Of a stretch of DNA of 64,000 nucleotides, positions 44,516-55,243 are shown piece after piece. The translations under genes and the position numbers were made by a program. The notes beneath the pieces were generated by a model. The model worked only from the letters and a program-made list of their open reading frames with translations. It did not search any database and was not told the origin of the DNA. The DNA is taken from NCBI GenBank assembly GCA_022495005.1, contig JAGYXB010000283.1, positions 459,501 to 523,500 on the forward strand, in the 5' to 3' direction. Source of the DNA: Rhyacophila brunnea. Lineage: Eukaryota; Arthropoda; Insecta; Trichoptera; Rhyacophilidae. Numbering within the stretch: position 1 is the first letter of the stretch; each line of letters starts with the position of its first letter.

Positions 44516-45278
44516 TTTTTTTCACAATTACATTAGTGTGCATGAAAAAGCACACCAAGTTGGATAGCAACAAAAATGGTATTAAAGGCATCATCATTCA
44601 GAAGGGTGCAGAATTTTATTATTAAAATAAAATTAAACATGGAACATTCAATTAGACTATATTATAATTATTTGTGAAGCAATTAAAAATATAAAATTTA
44701 AATAAATTGCGGCGCTAAGGGCTAGACCACTAAATAAAAAAACTTTTTCAATTAATTAAAGTTTTTAGTCAGACCACACGCTGAATTTTTTTTTTCATCT
44801 AATTTTCCTATTACTTAGGCGGAGTCATTGTTTTTTACTTTGAAGTTTACAAAATAAAAAGCTAAACGACAAATTTGAATAGAGATGGGAGGTAATGAAC
44901 GATAGGCATTACGTGCACACTGTTATTTTATTTAAATTATGTGGGGGATCTCTAATCCCCCCTTTTAAATTGGGGATTAACTTTGGCGGTTTTTTTGATA
45001 AAAAAAACACTGGAATATCCGAGTTTCAGCATGTTCAAGATTTTGTCTAGAATTGGATAAAACCTTGTCGACAAAAACATAATGATAACAATTTAAATCA
45101 TCACAGTTTTATAGAGAATCTCGTAGGCTAATGTGCAAGACACTGGTTACACATACGGAGTCTGCAGGATCGATTCCCGGCGAAACTAGAATGCATTTAG
45201 GTAATTTTAGGCAAGTCTGGTTGTTTATGTGATAATATTACTATATGACTGCAACGCTTTTGTTACACACTAATACTT
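44516..45278. other. No gene; tRNA-like scrap at 45117-45186
   Basis: CTCGTAGGCTAATGTGCAAG and AGGATCGATTCCCGGCG are A- and B-box-like and correctly spaced. The 3' continuation does not match SINE A, B or C, so perhaps a further SINE family. Confidence 0.4.
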
Positions 45279-45772
45279 CTTCTTCTTCTTCTTTCACCCT
45301 GTCACGTCCCAACGTTGAGGCATAGGGCAAGCACAAGTTGGCGCCACTTCCCTCGGCCCATCGCCAACTCCTGCGCCTCCTGCCATGTTAGACCTGCAGC
45401 ACGTAGGTCGCTTTTGTAGCATCGCTGCAGGGTGAGGGAGGGCCGGCCACGGCGACGGAACCCTTGAGTCTGTGCCACAAGGGTACGAAGTGCCGCACTT
45501 TTTGGCGGCATCCGGAATACATGTCCCAGCCACGTAAATCTTCTCTTCGTGATGACTTCAATCACCGAAGGCTGTTGTGTTTGCTCACGAATTCAGGTGT
45601 TTGTAACGCGGTCGTACCAATGTACCCCTAAGATTCGGCGGAGACATCGATTCTCAAAGCTCAAAAGCCGAGACTCTTGAAGCTTAGTAAGATGCCATGT
45701 CTCACAGCCATAAAGGGGCACAGGTAGCACGCACGCGTTAAACAAACGACATTTGGTCCTCACAGAATACAG
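45279..45772 (-). pseudogene. LINE T2 C-terminal fragment
   Basis: Minus strand, one frame with a single in-frame stop: RTKCRLFNACVLPVPLYGCE, TWHLTKLQESRLLSFENRCL, RRILGVHWYDRVTNT, stop at about 45595, then VITKRRFTWLGHVFRMPPKS, RRRGRPSLTLQRCYKSDLRA, AGLTWQEAQELAMGRGKWRQ, LVLALCLNVGT and a TGA at 45302-45304. A (GAA)n tail follows (CTTCTTCTTC at 45279-45291). It is a relative of LINE T1 but clearly separate in sequence. 5'-truncated, as usual for LINE copies. Confidence 0.9.
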
Positions 45773-46479
45773 AATACACTACTGTAATTAATCTCAATGA
45801 TTTTTTTTAATTGATTGCAATACCGGTATTTCAAAACCGTTATCACAGTATTTTTCAATACCGAAATATATACAATATTTTCGACATTATTGACAAATCG
45901 GTCCATAATTTTTGTATTAAAATAGGTTAAAAAGAGTTCCGGAAATATAACAAAGACTTTTTGCTTCAAAATGTAATATAGAACAACCTGGTAATCAGGC
46001 ATCTATATGTTTTCCAATATATAACTCGATTAATGGAAATATTTCTGCTAAGCTACTAGTAGATACATACGATAAAACATTATTTTATAAGGGCGCCTTA
46101 CTTCAGACGTCGATTTCCCAAAAGGTAATAAATAAACGTGATCCGGGGGCAAGTCGAGAAATTATTTCCCGGCTGCAAGTCAGATAATGGATGATAATGT
46201 GAAGTGCCCGGGAAGGAAAGGGGGCGGGCGGCAGAGGGACGGGTTACGAAGAAGGATTGGGTTTGAAGATAGCAAAGTGGAATTGTTTAAAAAAAATAAT
46301 GGATGAATTATTACAAGGCTCTACTTTGCATTTTGCATTCAATAAAGTCCTTCTACTAGTCAGGCAGCGGCACGAATTTGGGAACTGCAATCATAGTGAT
46401 AGTTTTTACTAATACTTTTATGGCGATAAACAACTCATTGCATGTGTCAGCAGAATAATTGGCGATATAAAATATTGTA
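45773..46479. other. No gene; GC-rich island near 46140-46260
   Basis: 46200-46255 is unusually G-rich (GGAAGGAAAGGGGGCGGGCGG) for this window. No coding or RNA motif was recognised. It may be a repeat fragment. Confidence 0.35.
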
Positions 46480-46740
46480 TAGCAATGAAAAATTCTTTAA
46501 TATGTATTTCCGTAGTGTCAAATTATAGTACAATAGTTATTTCCGCGATATCTGTATTTTATACAATAGTCAGCTACTCGGATGTCCATTGATACAAATG
46601 ACAGAAAGTAGCTGACTCAATTAATATACCTAGTTATGTCCGAAAATTTAATGGGTAGATATTATTTTGATGTATAAATAGCGAATAATAATTCATCAGA
46701 CATGTCACACAAATATAAGTTCTCGGCCTGTTAGAATCTC
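46480..46740 (+). repeat. LTR-like repeat: segments U and L (Q absent)
   Basis: U (ATTCTTTAATATGTATTTCC, AATAGTCAGCTACTCGGATG, AAGTAGCTGACTCAATTAAT) runs directly into L (TAATGGGTAGATATTATTTT, GTATAAATAGCGAATAAT). At 49.8-50.9 kb repeat Q separates the two, so this copy shows the empty site. TATA-bearing and perhaps an LTR piece. Confidence 0.5.
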
Positions 46741-47759
46741 AGTCTCTATAATAACGCTTCGCACAACATCTCATTGTACCGAGATTCGGACCCTCGAAAC
46801 ATTATCATAAGTATTGTAACATAACTACAACATACTATTGTAAAGACCGTTACGCCGCAAATAAAACTCGCTCCTGCATCAATCTTCGACTTCTTCAGCA
46901 TTATCCTCAACAACTCAACACCATGACCTACGACACTTCGACGACTCCCACAGTGGTAACACACCAAACTCCACACTTTCATTGCAACTGGATAAATCAC
47001 TTGAATTAAATAAATTTTAAATATACATAATTTGAAAACACATAATATAATAATATGTCTCGTGGGACTCGAACCCACATTCTTTGGACTTGCGCCAATG
47101 TACTTTACCAATAGCGCTACGTTTGTCTTATCTAATTACGATGAAATTAACTAGTTGTATGTTATAAATAATAATGAAGAGCTTAACAAATTGCGTTACT
47201 TTTGTCATTCGACTTTTATTATTTGTACCAAGGTATGTAGTATATTACCTATACTTATCTTAATTATTAGCTGACATCTGGAGCTCTCCAAATTCTATTT
47301 ATAACTTACTTGAACTTCCTACTAATTAAATAAACCGTTCTCTTTTTCGTAGTTGTAACATAATTTATAAAATATTTTACAAATTTAAAAAAATCCTAGA
47401 GTTAAGTTAGACCGACGGAGTTTTGAATAAATATCCATTACTATCCGGGTGAGTGCTTTTATTCATCAAATCAATGAAGGCATCCTTCGAAAAGGGGTCT
47501 ATATGGAACAACTAAAATTTTACGAGAGGAAACACACTTAAATAAATAAATACCAATAATTTCAGTGATATAATATTATAATGGTTATATTTTTAATCAT
47601 TGACATTATTTCCATTAAAAATCATAGGTGTTTTTCTTTCTCCAGTAAAATTTAGTTTTTGCATAGGTATAGTCCCCTTTTTGAGGGAATTAATTACTAA
47701 TAAGTATGTTGTAGTATGAGGTCTCAAACGGGTAACAACTTTTTATAAAATAATATTCA
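46741..47759. other. No gene; SINE B-like copy at 47020-47135 (-)
   Basis: On the minus strand GACAAACGTAGCGCTATTGG (A box) and GTGGGTTCGAGTCCCACGAG (a perfect T-arm) are followed by GTGTTTTCAAATTATGTAT, like the SINE B body. The acceptor ends do not pair, so this is not a tRNA gene. The rest is AT-rich. Confidence 0.5.
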
Positions 47760-48517
47760 TCTTCTTTCTTTGTGCCATATCCGCGCCTTAGCTGGAGCAT
47801 ATGGACACCACGCGTCGCCTCCAAGAATCCCTGTCGCTCGCCAGTCTTCTTGCTTCGTTCCAGGTCAAACCAGCATCCCGTAGCTCCGCCGTATACACTC
47901 TGTAGATTGTATTTAGCGGCCTTCCAGGTCGCCGGAATCCGGTCGGCTTGAAGAACAGGCAAGCCAGGTTAAAGTTCTCTTCTGGCATCCGCAGCACGTG
48001 GCCGAGCCAGGTTCAACGTCGCCTCTTCACTTTCAGCGGGATGAGAGGCTGCTTGCTCCTCGTTGCTCTTAAAGTCATACCACCGCACACCCAGTATTCA
48101 TCGCAAACATCTGTTTTCGACGCTCAGTATATGGTTGCTCAGAGCCTTTGTAAGGTGCCATGATTCGCTACCGTAAAGCAGCACTGTCAGAATGCAAGCG
48201 TCGAATAGGCGGCATTCGGTTTTGACCAAGTACAATCGTGAGTCCCAGACATTTCGCATCGAGCTGAATGTTGCTCCAGCCATTCCCATTCGGATAGCGA
48301 GCTCTTTCTGCAAAATTCCATCTCCCGTGATGTGTACCCCCAGGTACTAGAAGCTGTCGACGCTCTCGATGTTTTGTTCATCGCTAATCAGAGGGAAATC
48401 TGGATCAAGACAAGTGCTATTACACAAGACATTGGTTTTCTTCGCGTTAATTTTCAAACCAACGCTAGAGGAGTTGTTATGCAACCTGTAGATTGTCTCT
48501 TGAATGCCCTCGGTTGA
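47760..48517 (-). pseudogene. LINE T1 C-terminal fragment, copy b
   Basis: Minus strand: STEGIQETIYRLHNNSSSVG, LKINAKKTNVLCNSTCLDP, IESVDSF, stop, YLGVHITGDGILQKELAIRM, CRLFDACILTVLLYGSESWH, ENRCLRRILGVR, a frameshift, then LRMPEENFNLACLFFKPTGF, RRPGRPLNTIYRVYTAELRD, AGLTWNEARRLASDRDSWRR and a stop near 47790. It covers the GLKIN.KKT motif just after the RT active site through to the C-terminus. Better preserved than copy a, but dead. Confidence 0.9.
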
Positions 48518-49387
48518 GTAAAAAATAAATGGAAAATAATATTACTAACACGATATTATACAGCTGGCTTCAGGAATCAAATTTTTAGTTACATATTACA
48601 ACATTTTAGATGTAACATCTTAAAAACATTAAATATGAACAGTTTCAGTATTTACTTGGCAGTAGTTTTTATAAATTTATTAAATACAATTATCATGTAC
48701 TAACCACACTCATTTACGATTCGTGTTTCACTCATACTCACCATGTGTTGATGTATTATCAAGTATGAATGCCGAATTTACGTTTAAGTCTATGCAATGT
48801 TATAATAAAATTATTGTCAATGCTGTACGATGGGAGAAAATAAATTGTGATATGGAAAGGGATTATTGATACAATCCCAAGTAATAATATTGAGTAAAGT
48901 TGAGAGAGGTGGGTAGCAATCAATGCCTAAATTATATTTTCAAGGAACTGAGAATTCTAAACTATTAATTTTCAACTTATTTTATTTATGCGACAAAGGG
49001 TTTGAATTTCAAATTACTTGTCAATAACTTTATAATAACATGTTTTAAACTTTTAAAGTGATATTACTTGTATTATTATTATGATTATAATATAAGTAGT
49101 GATAAGAAGTAAGGTATAATTATTGAATAGTACTAGAGTGATCTTGGTAATGGTGTAAACCAAAACAGCTGAAAATTATTAAAAAAAAAACCTGTGAAAT
49201 TTTATAAAACTGATATTATCATTTTTTTTATAAATAATGTTTGGTGTAATAAACTATTATACTGTAAAACTAATCAAATTATTCATATATTTCGCAAACA
49301 ATCTGTGTTTATTTTCAAAACTATGTTCATTAATTCAATGCATTATAAAGGATTACATGTAAGTTGTACATATGCAATTCATCATGG
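48518..49387. other. No gene seen
   Basis: AT-rich. A 79-codon open frame at 49194-49433 overlaps the foldback and has no known motif. Confidence 0.4.
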
Positions 49388-49713
49388 GACAATTATTCGT
49401 GCGCCGCAGTACGTAAAACATGAGTTCGTATAATATTTTATCAAATGACGAGTTCTTCGTTGAACATTTCACCGTGGAATACATTTGTACGTATCTTAAA
49501 AAATGCGGTGATAGTTTGCAAATAGTACAGTTCCAATTAGATTAACCCTAACCTAACCTTACCTAACCTAGTGAAGACATCTCATAAAATTCGCCACATG
49601 TTGTAGCATATGTACAAAATAATCCACGGTGAAATGTTCAACGAAGAACTCGTCATTCGAATAAATGTTACACGAACTGATGTTTCACGTACTGCGGTGC
49701 ACGAATAATTGTC
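49388..49713. mobile_element. Foldback element with (CCTAA)n at its apex
   Basis: GGACAATTATTCGTGCGCCG at 49388 is mirrored at 49713. The arms are about 120 bp, including a perfect 32-bp core (CGAGTTCTTCGTTGAAC, ATTTCACCGTGGA). The 80-bp loop holds AACCCTAACCTAACCTTACC (49542-49563), TTAGG-type telomere-like repeats. Non-coding. Confidence 0.85.
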
Positions 49714-49799
49714 CTGCGGTGAACTGTTTACGTACAAATTTTCGGATACGGTCGATGTGAGGGTCGATGGTGTTGTAGATGAAAGACGATCGTGGTTAT

Positions 49800-50870
49800 T
49801 CGTGATAATGGAGAAGTGAGAGTTTATTTATGGTTACAAAGTACAAGGGTACAATCAGTACAATATTATAAATAAACTGACAGTACATAGACTGAGATAG
49901 TAACGAACCGGGTAAGTACTTAGATTCGAGTGACTTCTCAGATAAATTATTATTCGCTATTTATACAATCAAAATAATATCTACCCATTATAATTTAGGA
50001 AATAATTATAAGATAAAAATAACTTTTTATATACAACGTTTTTAAATTTTCTGTTGAATCATATAAACTTGACTTGACTAGCTTAAACGATCAAAAAAAA
50101 TGTATTTGATAGAAATAATACTGAAATGTCATTTTGACATTTCATATTGATTTCCATAGTAACCCACGTATATATTTAATTTTGATTGCCCTTCCACCTA
50201 AAGATTACTGAGGGTCACCCAAGAGTAAAGTTGATTTCCCCTCAGTTAAGAAAAACTACATAGATTAAACAATAAATTACAAGAGAACTTTTTATACACC
50301 ACGTTTTTAAATTTTGAATGTGTTTAACTGTTGAATCATATAAACTTGAAACAAATCATTTTTTGATGGTTTGCAACAAACAAACAAATATAGAATATTG
50401 AAATGTCATATTGATTTCCATAGTAGCACACGTATAATTATATATTAATAATTTAGTTGCTAAGACCCCAGACCCCAACCAATATTAGTGGATTGGATTA
50501 CAGATTTCTTCCGAAATAACTTTTCATACAAAACAGAATTAACTGAAAATGAATTCAATTCTACTTAAAGATGGCTAAAAGTATTAAAAGAATTCATTGG
50601 CATCATGTTATGATATATTCTAAAATTTTCAAATGTCTAGCTAGTCGAGATGTTAGTTAAAAATCGATTGAAAGATTTGTACTGGATAAACAAGAATACG
50701 ACCTAATAAAAACGTTGTAATAAATATATTAATCGAGTCAGCTACTTACTGTCATTTGCGTCAATGGACATACGATTAGCTGACTATTGTATTACATATA
50801 GATATTGCGGTTGTACTATAATTTTACACTACGGAAATTCATATTAAAGAATTTGTAATTGAGGTATAGT
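49800..50870 (-). repeat. LTR-like repeat U-Q-L, Q inserted (partly duplicated)
   Basis: Minus strand order: U (50870-50730), Q (50725-50270), a second partial Q (50172-50008), L (50000-49835) and AATAAACTCTCACTTC. L carries TATAAATAGCGAATAAT. The copy at 46.5 kb lacks Q between U and L, so Q is an insertion. CTTTTGG-free internal filler at 50173-50268 is unexplained. Confidence 0.6.
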
Positions 50871-51245
50871 ATATTACAGTAGTTTTAATGCAAGACAATT
50901 TTCATTACATCCCGAATCATAATCTACTGCTAAAAGCCCTCAAGTCTACTTAATAACGGTGCAATATCAAAACCCCCCACATAAACCGATCGCTTGCTTC
51001 ATTTACCCCCATTGCCTCGTTCTGCGGCAAGAATTCACCCCCTGGGATTCGAACTTTGGAACCTGAGCTCAATTATTGATGACCGCCAAAGCCGCATACA
51101 GACGTGTTTCTACCGTGTTTATAAAACCGCAATTAATTCCGGTTTCATTAACTAGGTATATAACATATTTATATAAATGGAATAATTGATGTATATACTT
51201 ACAGATTTATTAGAGATAATAAGGTTTTAAGTTGTCTCATTAAAG
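50871..51245. other. No gene; B-box-like scrap
   Basis: CTGGGATTCGAACTTTGG near 51050 is B-box-like on the minus strand, but the A box is unclear. Confidence 0.35.
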
Positions 51246-52628
51246 CAGGGGTTCACAAACTTTTTCGTCAAATGGACAATTTTGAAATCAAAAATATTTG
51301 GCGGGCCACCCTTTCTTTTGTAAATATTTTCTGTTTTTAAAAAACATAAGGCAAAAAAATATTTCATTATGTAAATTTATATTTTAACTATGTATCTAAA
51401 TATATAGTATTATTACTCTTATTAATATTCTAAAAAATAATAAGTTGAGTTAGGGTAAGTGCGGCATATAAATTGACTAGATGAACTTTAAGCTAATGTT
51501 GAACTTTAAACGATTGTAATATCTCTTCGAAATTTTTGTTGACTGTTCTCCAATAACCTCTTTTTCGACTACCATATTCATTAGATGTAGATGTTGCATG
51601 ATTAATTATAATAAAAACGTTTTAAGGAAACAAGGCGAGTAGACGCTCTTACCCCCCCCCCCGAATTTGGGGTAAGAGCATCTAGTTTAATTATTTCTCA
51701 TAATTATTACCAGTCGAAAAATAAATCAACCTCAGGATAATACAATATTTTAAGTGCAACATTTTGATTGCTTATGGTGGAAATTTCCTTAGAGAACAGA
51801 AGATATTAAATAAAATCAAAAAAGTTGGGTAAGTGCGGCATATGTAGCACTTATTTAAATTTTTTCACCATGTTTGTTTGAAACTAAATTCTCCAATATA
51901 GGATCAAATTTTGTGGTGTGATGCAAAACAGATGCGATATTGTTATCTATTAATATTGATCTTCATTTTGATTCACTAATGCTCATTGTAGAAAATGTTT
52001 TTCACAAAGTACCTATGTACTTCCAAATAAAGAAGCCATTTGATAAGCATGTTTAACTATATTTTGATATACCTTAAATCGAACCCGTAACTGCGCCTGC
52101 GCCGAACACTCCTTACTTCAGACCATTCATTTTTACCAGAGGATATTTGATTCTAAATGTAATTTTTAATATTAAAATTTAATATAAATCGCACAGGACC
52201 AATGACATTAATATGGACGAAGCATCTGAAAAAAAATGACACTCACTTTTTTATCGGATCTGCCGAATGGCATAATCTGTTCTAACGCCATTACAATAAA
52301 GGTGATATTGCTATAAATTTCCGATGCTTTTTGTCGGGTCTGCCGAATGGTTCGGTTCGAACGGGTTCGCTCAAATGAACATTTACACTAGAAACACTGT
52401 TCTAACGCCACTACATTAAAGGTCATATTGCTATAAATTCCCAATGCGTGATATCGCATAATGAAAATTACGTGACGTCTACCTATACATATGCGAATGT
52501 CGCTTTGCGCGAATTTACTTGCTAGCTAGTGTATTGAGTGCGTTGTCCATTAATAATGTCTGCGCAGGGCACATAAAAAAGTCACGCAGGACATATTTGA
52601 TCCGCGGGACACACTTTGTGAACCGCTG
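51246..52628. mobile_element. hAT element, 1.38 kb, 8-bp TSD, non-coding
   Basis: CAGGGGTTCACAAA at 51246 mirrors TTTGTGAACCGCTG at 52628 (one mismatch). CATTAAAG at 51238-51245 and 52629-52636 is an exact 8-bp TSD. Subterminal GCGGGCCACC and GATCCGCGGGACAC are typical hAT-style GC patches. Inside: a C-run hairpin (GCTCTTACCCC ... GGGGTAAGAGC, 51647-51682), the direct repeat GGGTAAGTGCGGCATAT (51455, 51825), and a ~50-bp duplication (CTGTTCTAACGCCA.TACA, 52278 and 52399). No transposase. Confidence 0.9.
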
Positions 52629-52794
52629 CATTAAAGTAACTATACATAATTAATAATTACATTTGGGTTTATATTATATTATTACTATATGCGTCATATT
52701 CATCAGTGGCGGTCAGTAGTATCATTTGTTGGGAGTGCACTAAAAAAATGCGTACATTTTAAATATGAACATTACGGGTTTTTTCTTAAATATT

Positions 52795-52950
52795 TCTTCT
52801 TATTCTTCGGCTATATCCACTCCTTAGTTGAAGCATATGAACAGTTAAGTAAACGGCGCCTCCGAGAATCCCTATTGCTCACCAGTCTTCTTGTATCGTT
52901 CCAGGTCAAACCAGCATTCAGTAGCTCCGCCGTATACATTATATTATTTA
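52795..52950 (-). pseudogene. LINE T1 terminal scrap, copy c
   Basis: Minus strand MYTAELLNAGLTWNDTRRLV and SNRDSRRRRLLNCS match the last ~35 residues of T1 copies a and b. 3' flank CGGCTATATCCACTCCTTAG resembles theirs. Sits tail-to-head against LINE T3. Confidence 0.75.
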
Positions 52951-52984
52951 TAAATATTTTACATCCACAGTTATTATTCAATCC

Positions 52985-53592
52985 AATATCAGCTCTTGAC
53001 TGAAAATAAGACATCAGAGGAGATAAAAATCCGCCTTATCTCCGGAAATAAATGCTGGAATGCCTGCAAGCGACTGATGGGGTCGAATATTTTAGGCCAA
53101 AGAAGTAAACTTCTAATATATAAAACAATTATAAGGCCAGTGGTCACTTACGGCTGTGAGACTTGGTGCTTAACTCAAAACAAGGAAAACAAATTAGCTG
53201 TCTTCGAGCGCAAAATACTCCGAAAAATCTTTGGACCCACGTTGGAAAATGGGAACTACAGAATAAAAATGAACCACGAGTTGGAAGAGCTAATTGAACA
53301 GCAAACAATTATAAGATACTGTAAGTCCCAAAGACTACGATGGGCGGGACATGTGGAGAGAATGCCTGAAGTTAGAGCGCCAAGGATCATGACGAAGTGG
53401 CTACCCCAACGGAAGAAACCCAGAGGCCGTCCAAAAAGGAGATGGGCTGACGCCGTAGAAGTGGACTGGCTTCATATAGGAAGACCTGGTAACTGGAGAA
53501 GGGTGGCTAGGGACCGGAGTGAGTGGAGAGCGATTGTGGAGGAGGCCAAATCCCACCCCGGGATGTAGCGCCGTGGAAGAAGAAGAATATCA
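52985..53592 (+). pseudogene. LINE T3 C-terminal fragment, open over 190 codons
   Basis: Continuous frame 52996-53568: LISGNKCWNACKRLMGSNIL, YKTIIRPVVTYGCETWCLTQ, NKLAVFERKILRKIFGPTLE, IRYCKSQRLRWAGHVERMPE, KKPRGRPKRRWADAVEVDWL, RDRSEWRAIVEEAKSHPGM, stop, then the 3' UTR CGCCGTGGAAGAAGAAGAAT with a (GAA)n tail. The first codons look non-homologous to LINEs, so the ATG at 52996 is chance. No premature stop or frameshift, so this is the youngest LINE remnant in the window. Catalytic domain and endonuclease lie beyond the 5' truncation at about 53010. Confidence 0.92.
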
Positions 53593-53792
53593 GTTCTTGA
53601 ATAAAGTGATTTTTATGGGATTTTTAATATTTTTAACAAAGCTTTTTCGCGTGCGATTCCATTTATATTGAAATCATGCTTAGAATTTGTTATATAACTT
53701 TTGTGTATCATTTTGAACATCACATTCATAGCAAAGCTGTGAATTACTTTAACTCATTAAAACATAAAATACAAAATACTGGTACTAGTCGG
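53593..53792. other. No gene seen
   Basis: AT-rich, nothing recognised. Confidence 0.4.
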
Positions 53793-53950
53793 TTATCCTG
53801 GATACAGCGGCAAACACGTTTTAAAAATAGCCGATATATCTACTGGATTATTTGTTAGGATAACCTAACCTAACCTATACTAGCCCAAACTAACAAATAA
53901 TCCAGTAAAACGGCTATTTTCAAAATATGTTTGCCGCTGTATCCAGGATA
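53793..53950. mobile_element. 158-bp foldback with (CCTAA)n at its apex
   Basis: TATCCTGGATACAGCGGCAAAC-type arm (53793-53857) is mirrored at 53889-53950, about 62 bp with few changes, TA at both ends. The ~30-bp loop is GATAACCTAACCTAACCTATAC. Unrelated in arm sequence to the 49.4-kb foldback but with the same kind of apex. Confidence 0.85.
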
Positions 53951-54406
53951 AACGTGTGGAACCAAAATACTAATAGTGTGGCTTGATATTAGTTTCAATA
54001 TTTGATTGAACACGTATCTGCTTAGAAACAATTCGACAAACTATAACCGCTGGATCAAAAAGAAGGTAAAATTGACTCACTATATTACCTATTATAGAAA
54101 TGAGTGACATGGTTTGAGACATTTTCTTCACTAATCATTCCTGTCAAAGCATTCTGTGATTCAATAATACCTAATTGGTTAATTGGTTTCTTTTTCCAGA
54201 GATCATACACTATTGATTTTCCAACAAGAGTCATAGGTAATAATATAATTCATCCTCCTATTTTGTTTTCCGTTGCTCTGCTGACGGATGATGTATGATT
54301 TATTATGATCATAGAATTATGTATATGAGTAGTATCTACTGAGTACTTAGCTACTGGGCTCCAGATTCGATTCCCGGTGAGGCCACAATATATTATGGGT
54401 ATTGAG
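53951..54406. other. No gene; B-box-like scrap at 54358-54380
   Basis: CCAGATTCGATTCCCGGTGAG resembles a tRNA T-arm; the A-box side (CTTAGCTACTGGGCT) is short. Possibly a SINE head relic. Confidence 0.35.
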
Positions 54407-55243
54407 CAGTGGCAAAGGGTGGAGGTAGGCTGTTCCTAAATCAGACATAAATAGTGCACATAAAATGTTGTCAGTCATTCGTATTTGTTTTTATTGAACG
54501 AAGTCTATAGTTTACAAAAAAATGATATTGGTTAGTTTTTAAACCTCAATTAAACCTTGTCTATATAAAACCATAATAGTTTTGGTATGTTATGGGTGAT
54601 TCGACAAAATAGTGCACACTTTTTCATTCATACTATTTTCGTTGGATTAAGAATACTCGTATTATTACTGATTTTGTTGTTTATTTTTTTTTAAATTCAT
54701 TATGCCCTGCCTAAACCAAACCATAATAGATAAAAATGTTTTTTTTCCCGTGTCCATGTCCGATCCTAATAGGATCATATGGGCCTCCACAGAATAGAGG
54801 TTTGTATTAACAGATTTTGTTTTTTACGAGAAATGGATGTCAGCCACTTGCTCAACCTATTAGATCCATACCCTGACTCATACGCAAATTGAAAAACAAT
54901 ATGTGTACTTGCCAGACCCAGGATTTGAACCTTGGACAGACGGCGTGATAGTCCAACGCTAAAGCCGCGCGGCCACCGTATTCTATCTATAAAATATCCA
55001 AAATTAAGTATCATTAAATGGCATAATTTTAGATATTTTATATTTTAAAGACGGATATTTTTTTGACTTTTATCTATTATGGCATGGTTTTCGCAGGGTT
55101 TAATTGAATTTAAAAAAAAACTAACCATCACCATCTGTTAATTGTAGTCTTATTTCAATGAAAACAAATACGTGTGAGTGACAAAGTTTAATGTGCAATA
55201 TTTATGGTGGATCAAAACAGCCTACCTCTACCCTTCGCCACTG
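54407..55243. mobile_element. MITE M3 copy b, split by SINE A
   Basis: CAGTGGCAAAGGGTGGAGG at 54407 mirrors CCTCTACCCTTCGCCACTG at 55243. Long arms as in copy a. Without the SINE it would be about 600 bp, close to copy a (577 bp). Confidence 0.82.
54752..54980 (-). repeat. SINE A copy 11
   Basis: GTCCATGTCCGATCCTAAT to GCCGCGCGGCCACCGTA; B box slightly changed (GGATTTGAACC). Inserted in MITE M3b. Confidence 0.9.

Noticed and set aside
47048..47118. tRNA gene on the minus strand with a perfect T-arm (GTGGG TTCGAGT CCCAC)
   Set aside because: The acceptor ends do not pair and a SINE B-like body follows. Treated as a SINE.
49540..49575. True telomere or interstitial telomere tract
   Set aside because: The run is short, imperfect and sits inside a foldback element, so it does not mark a chromosome end.
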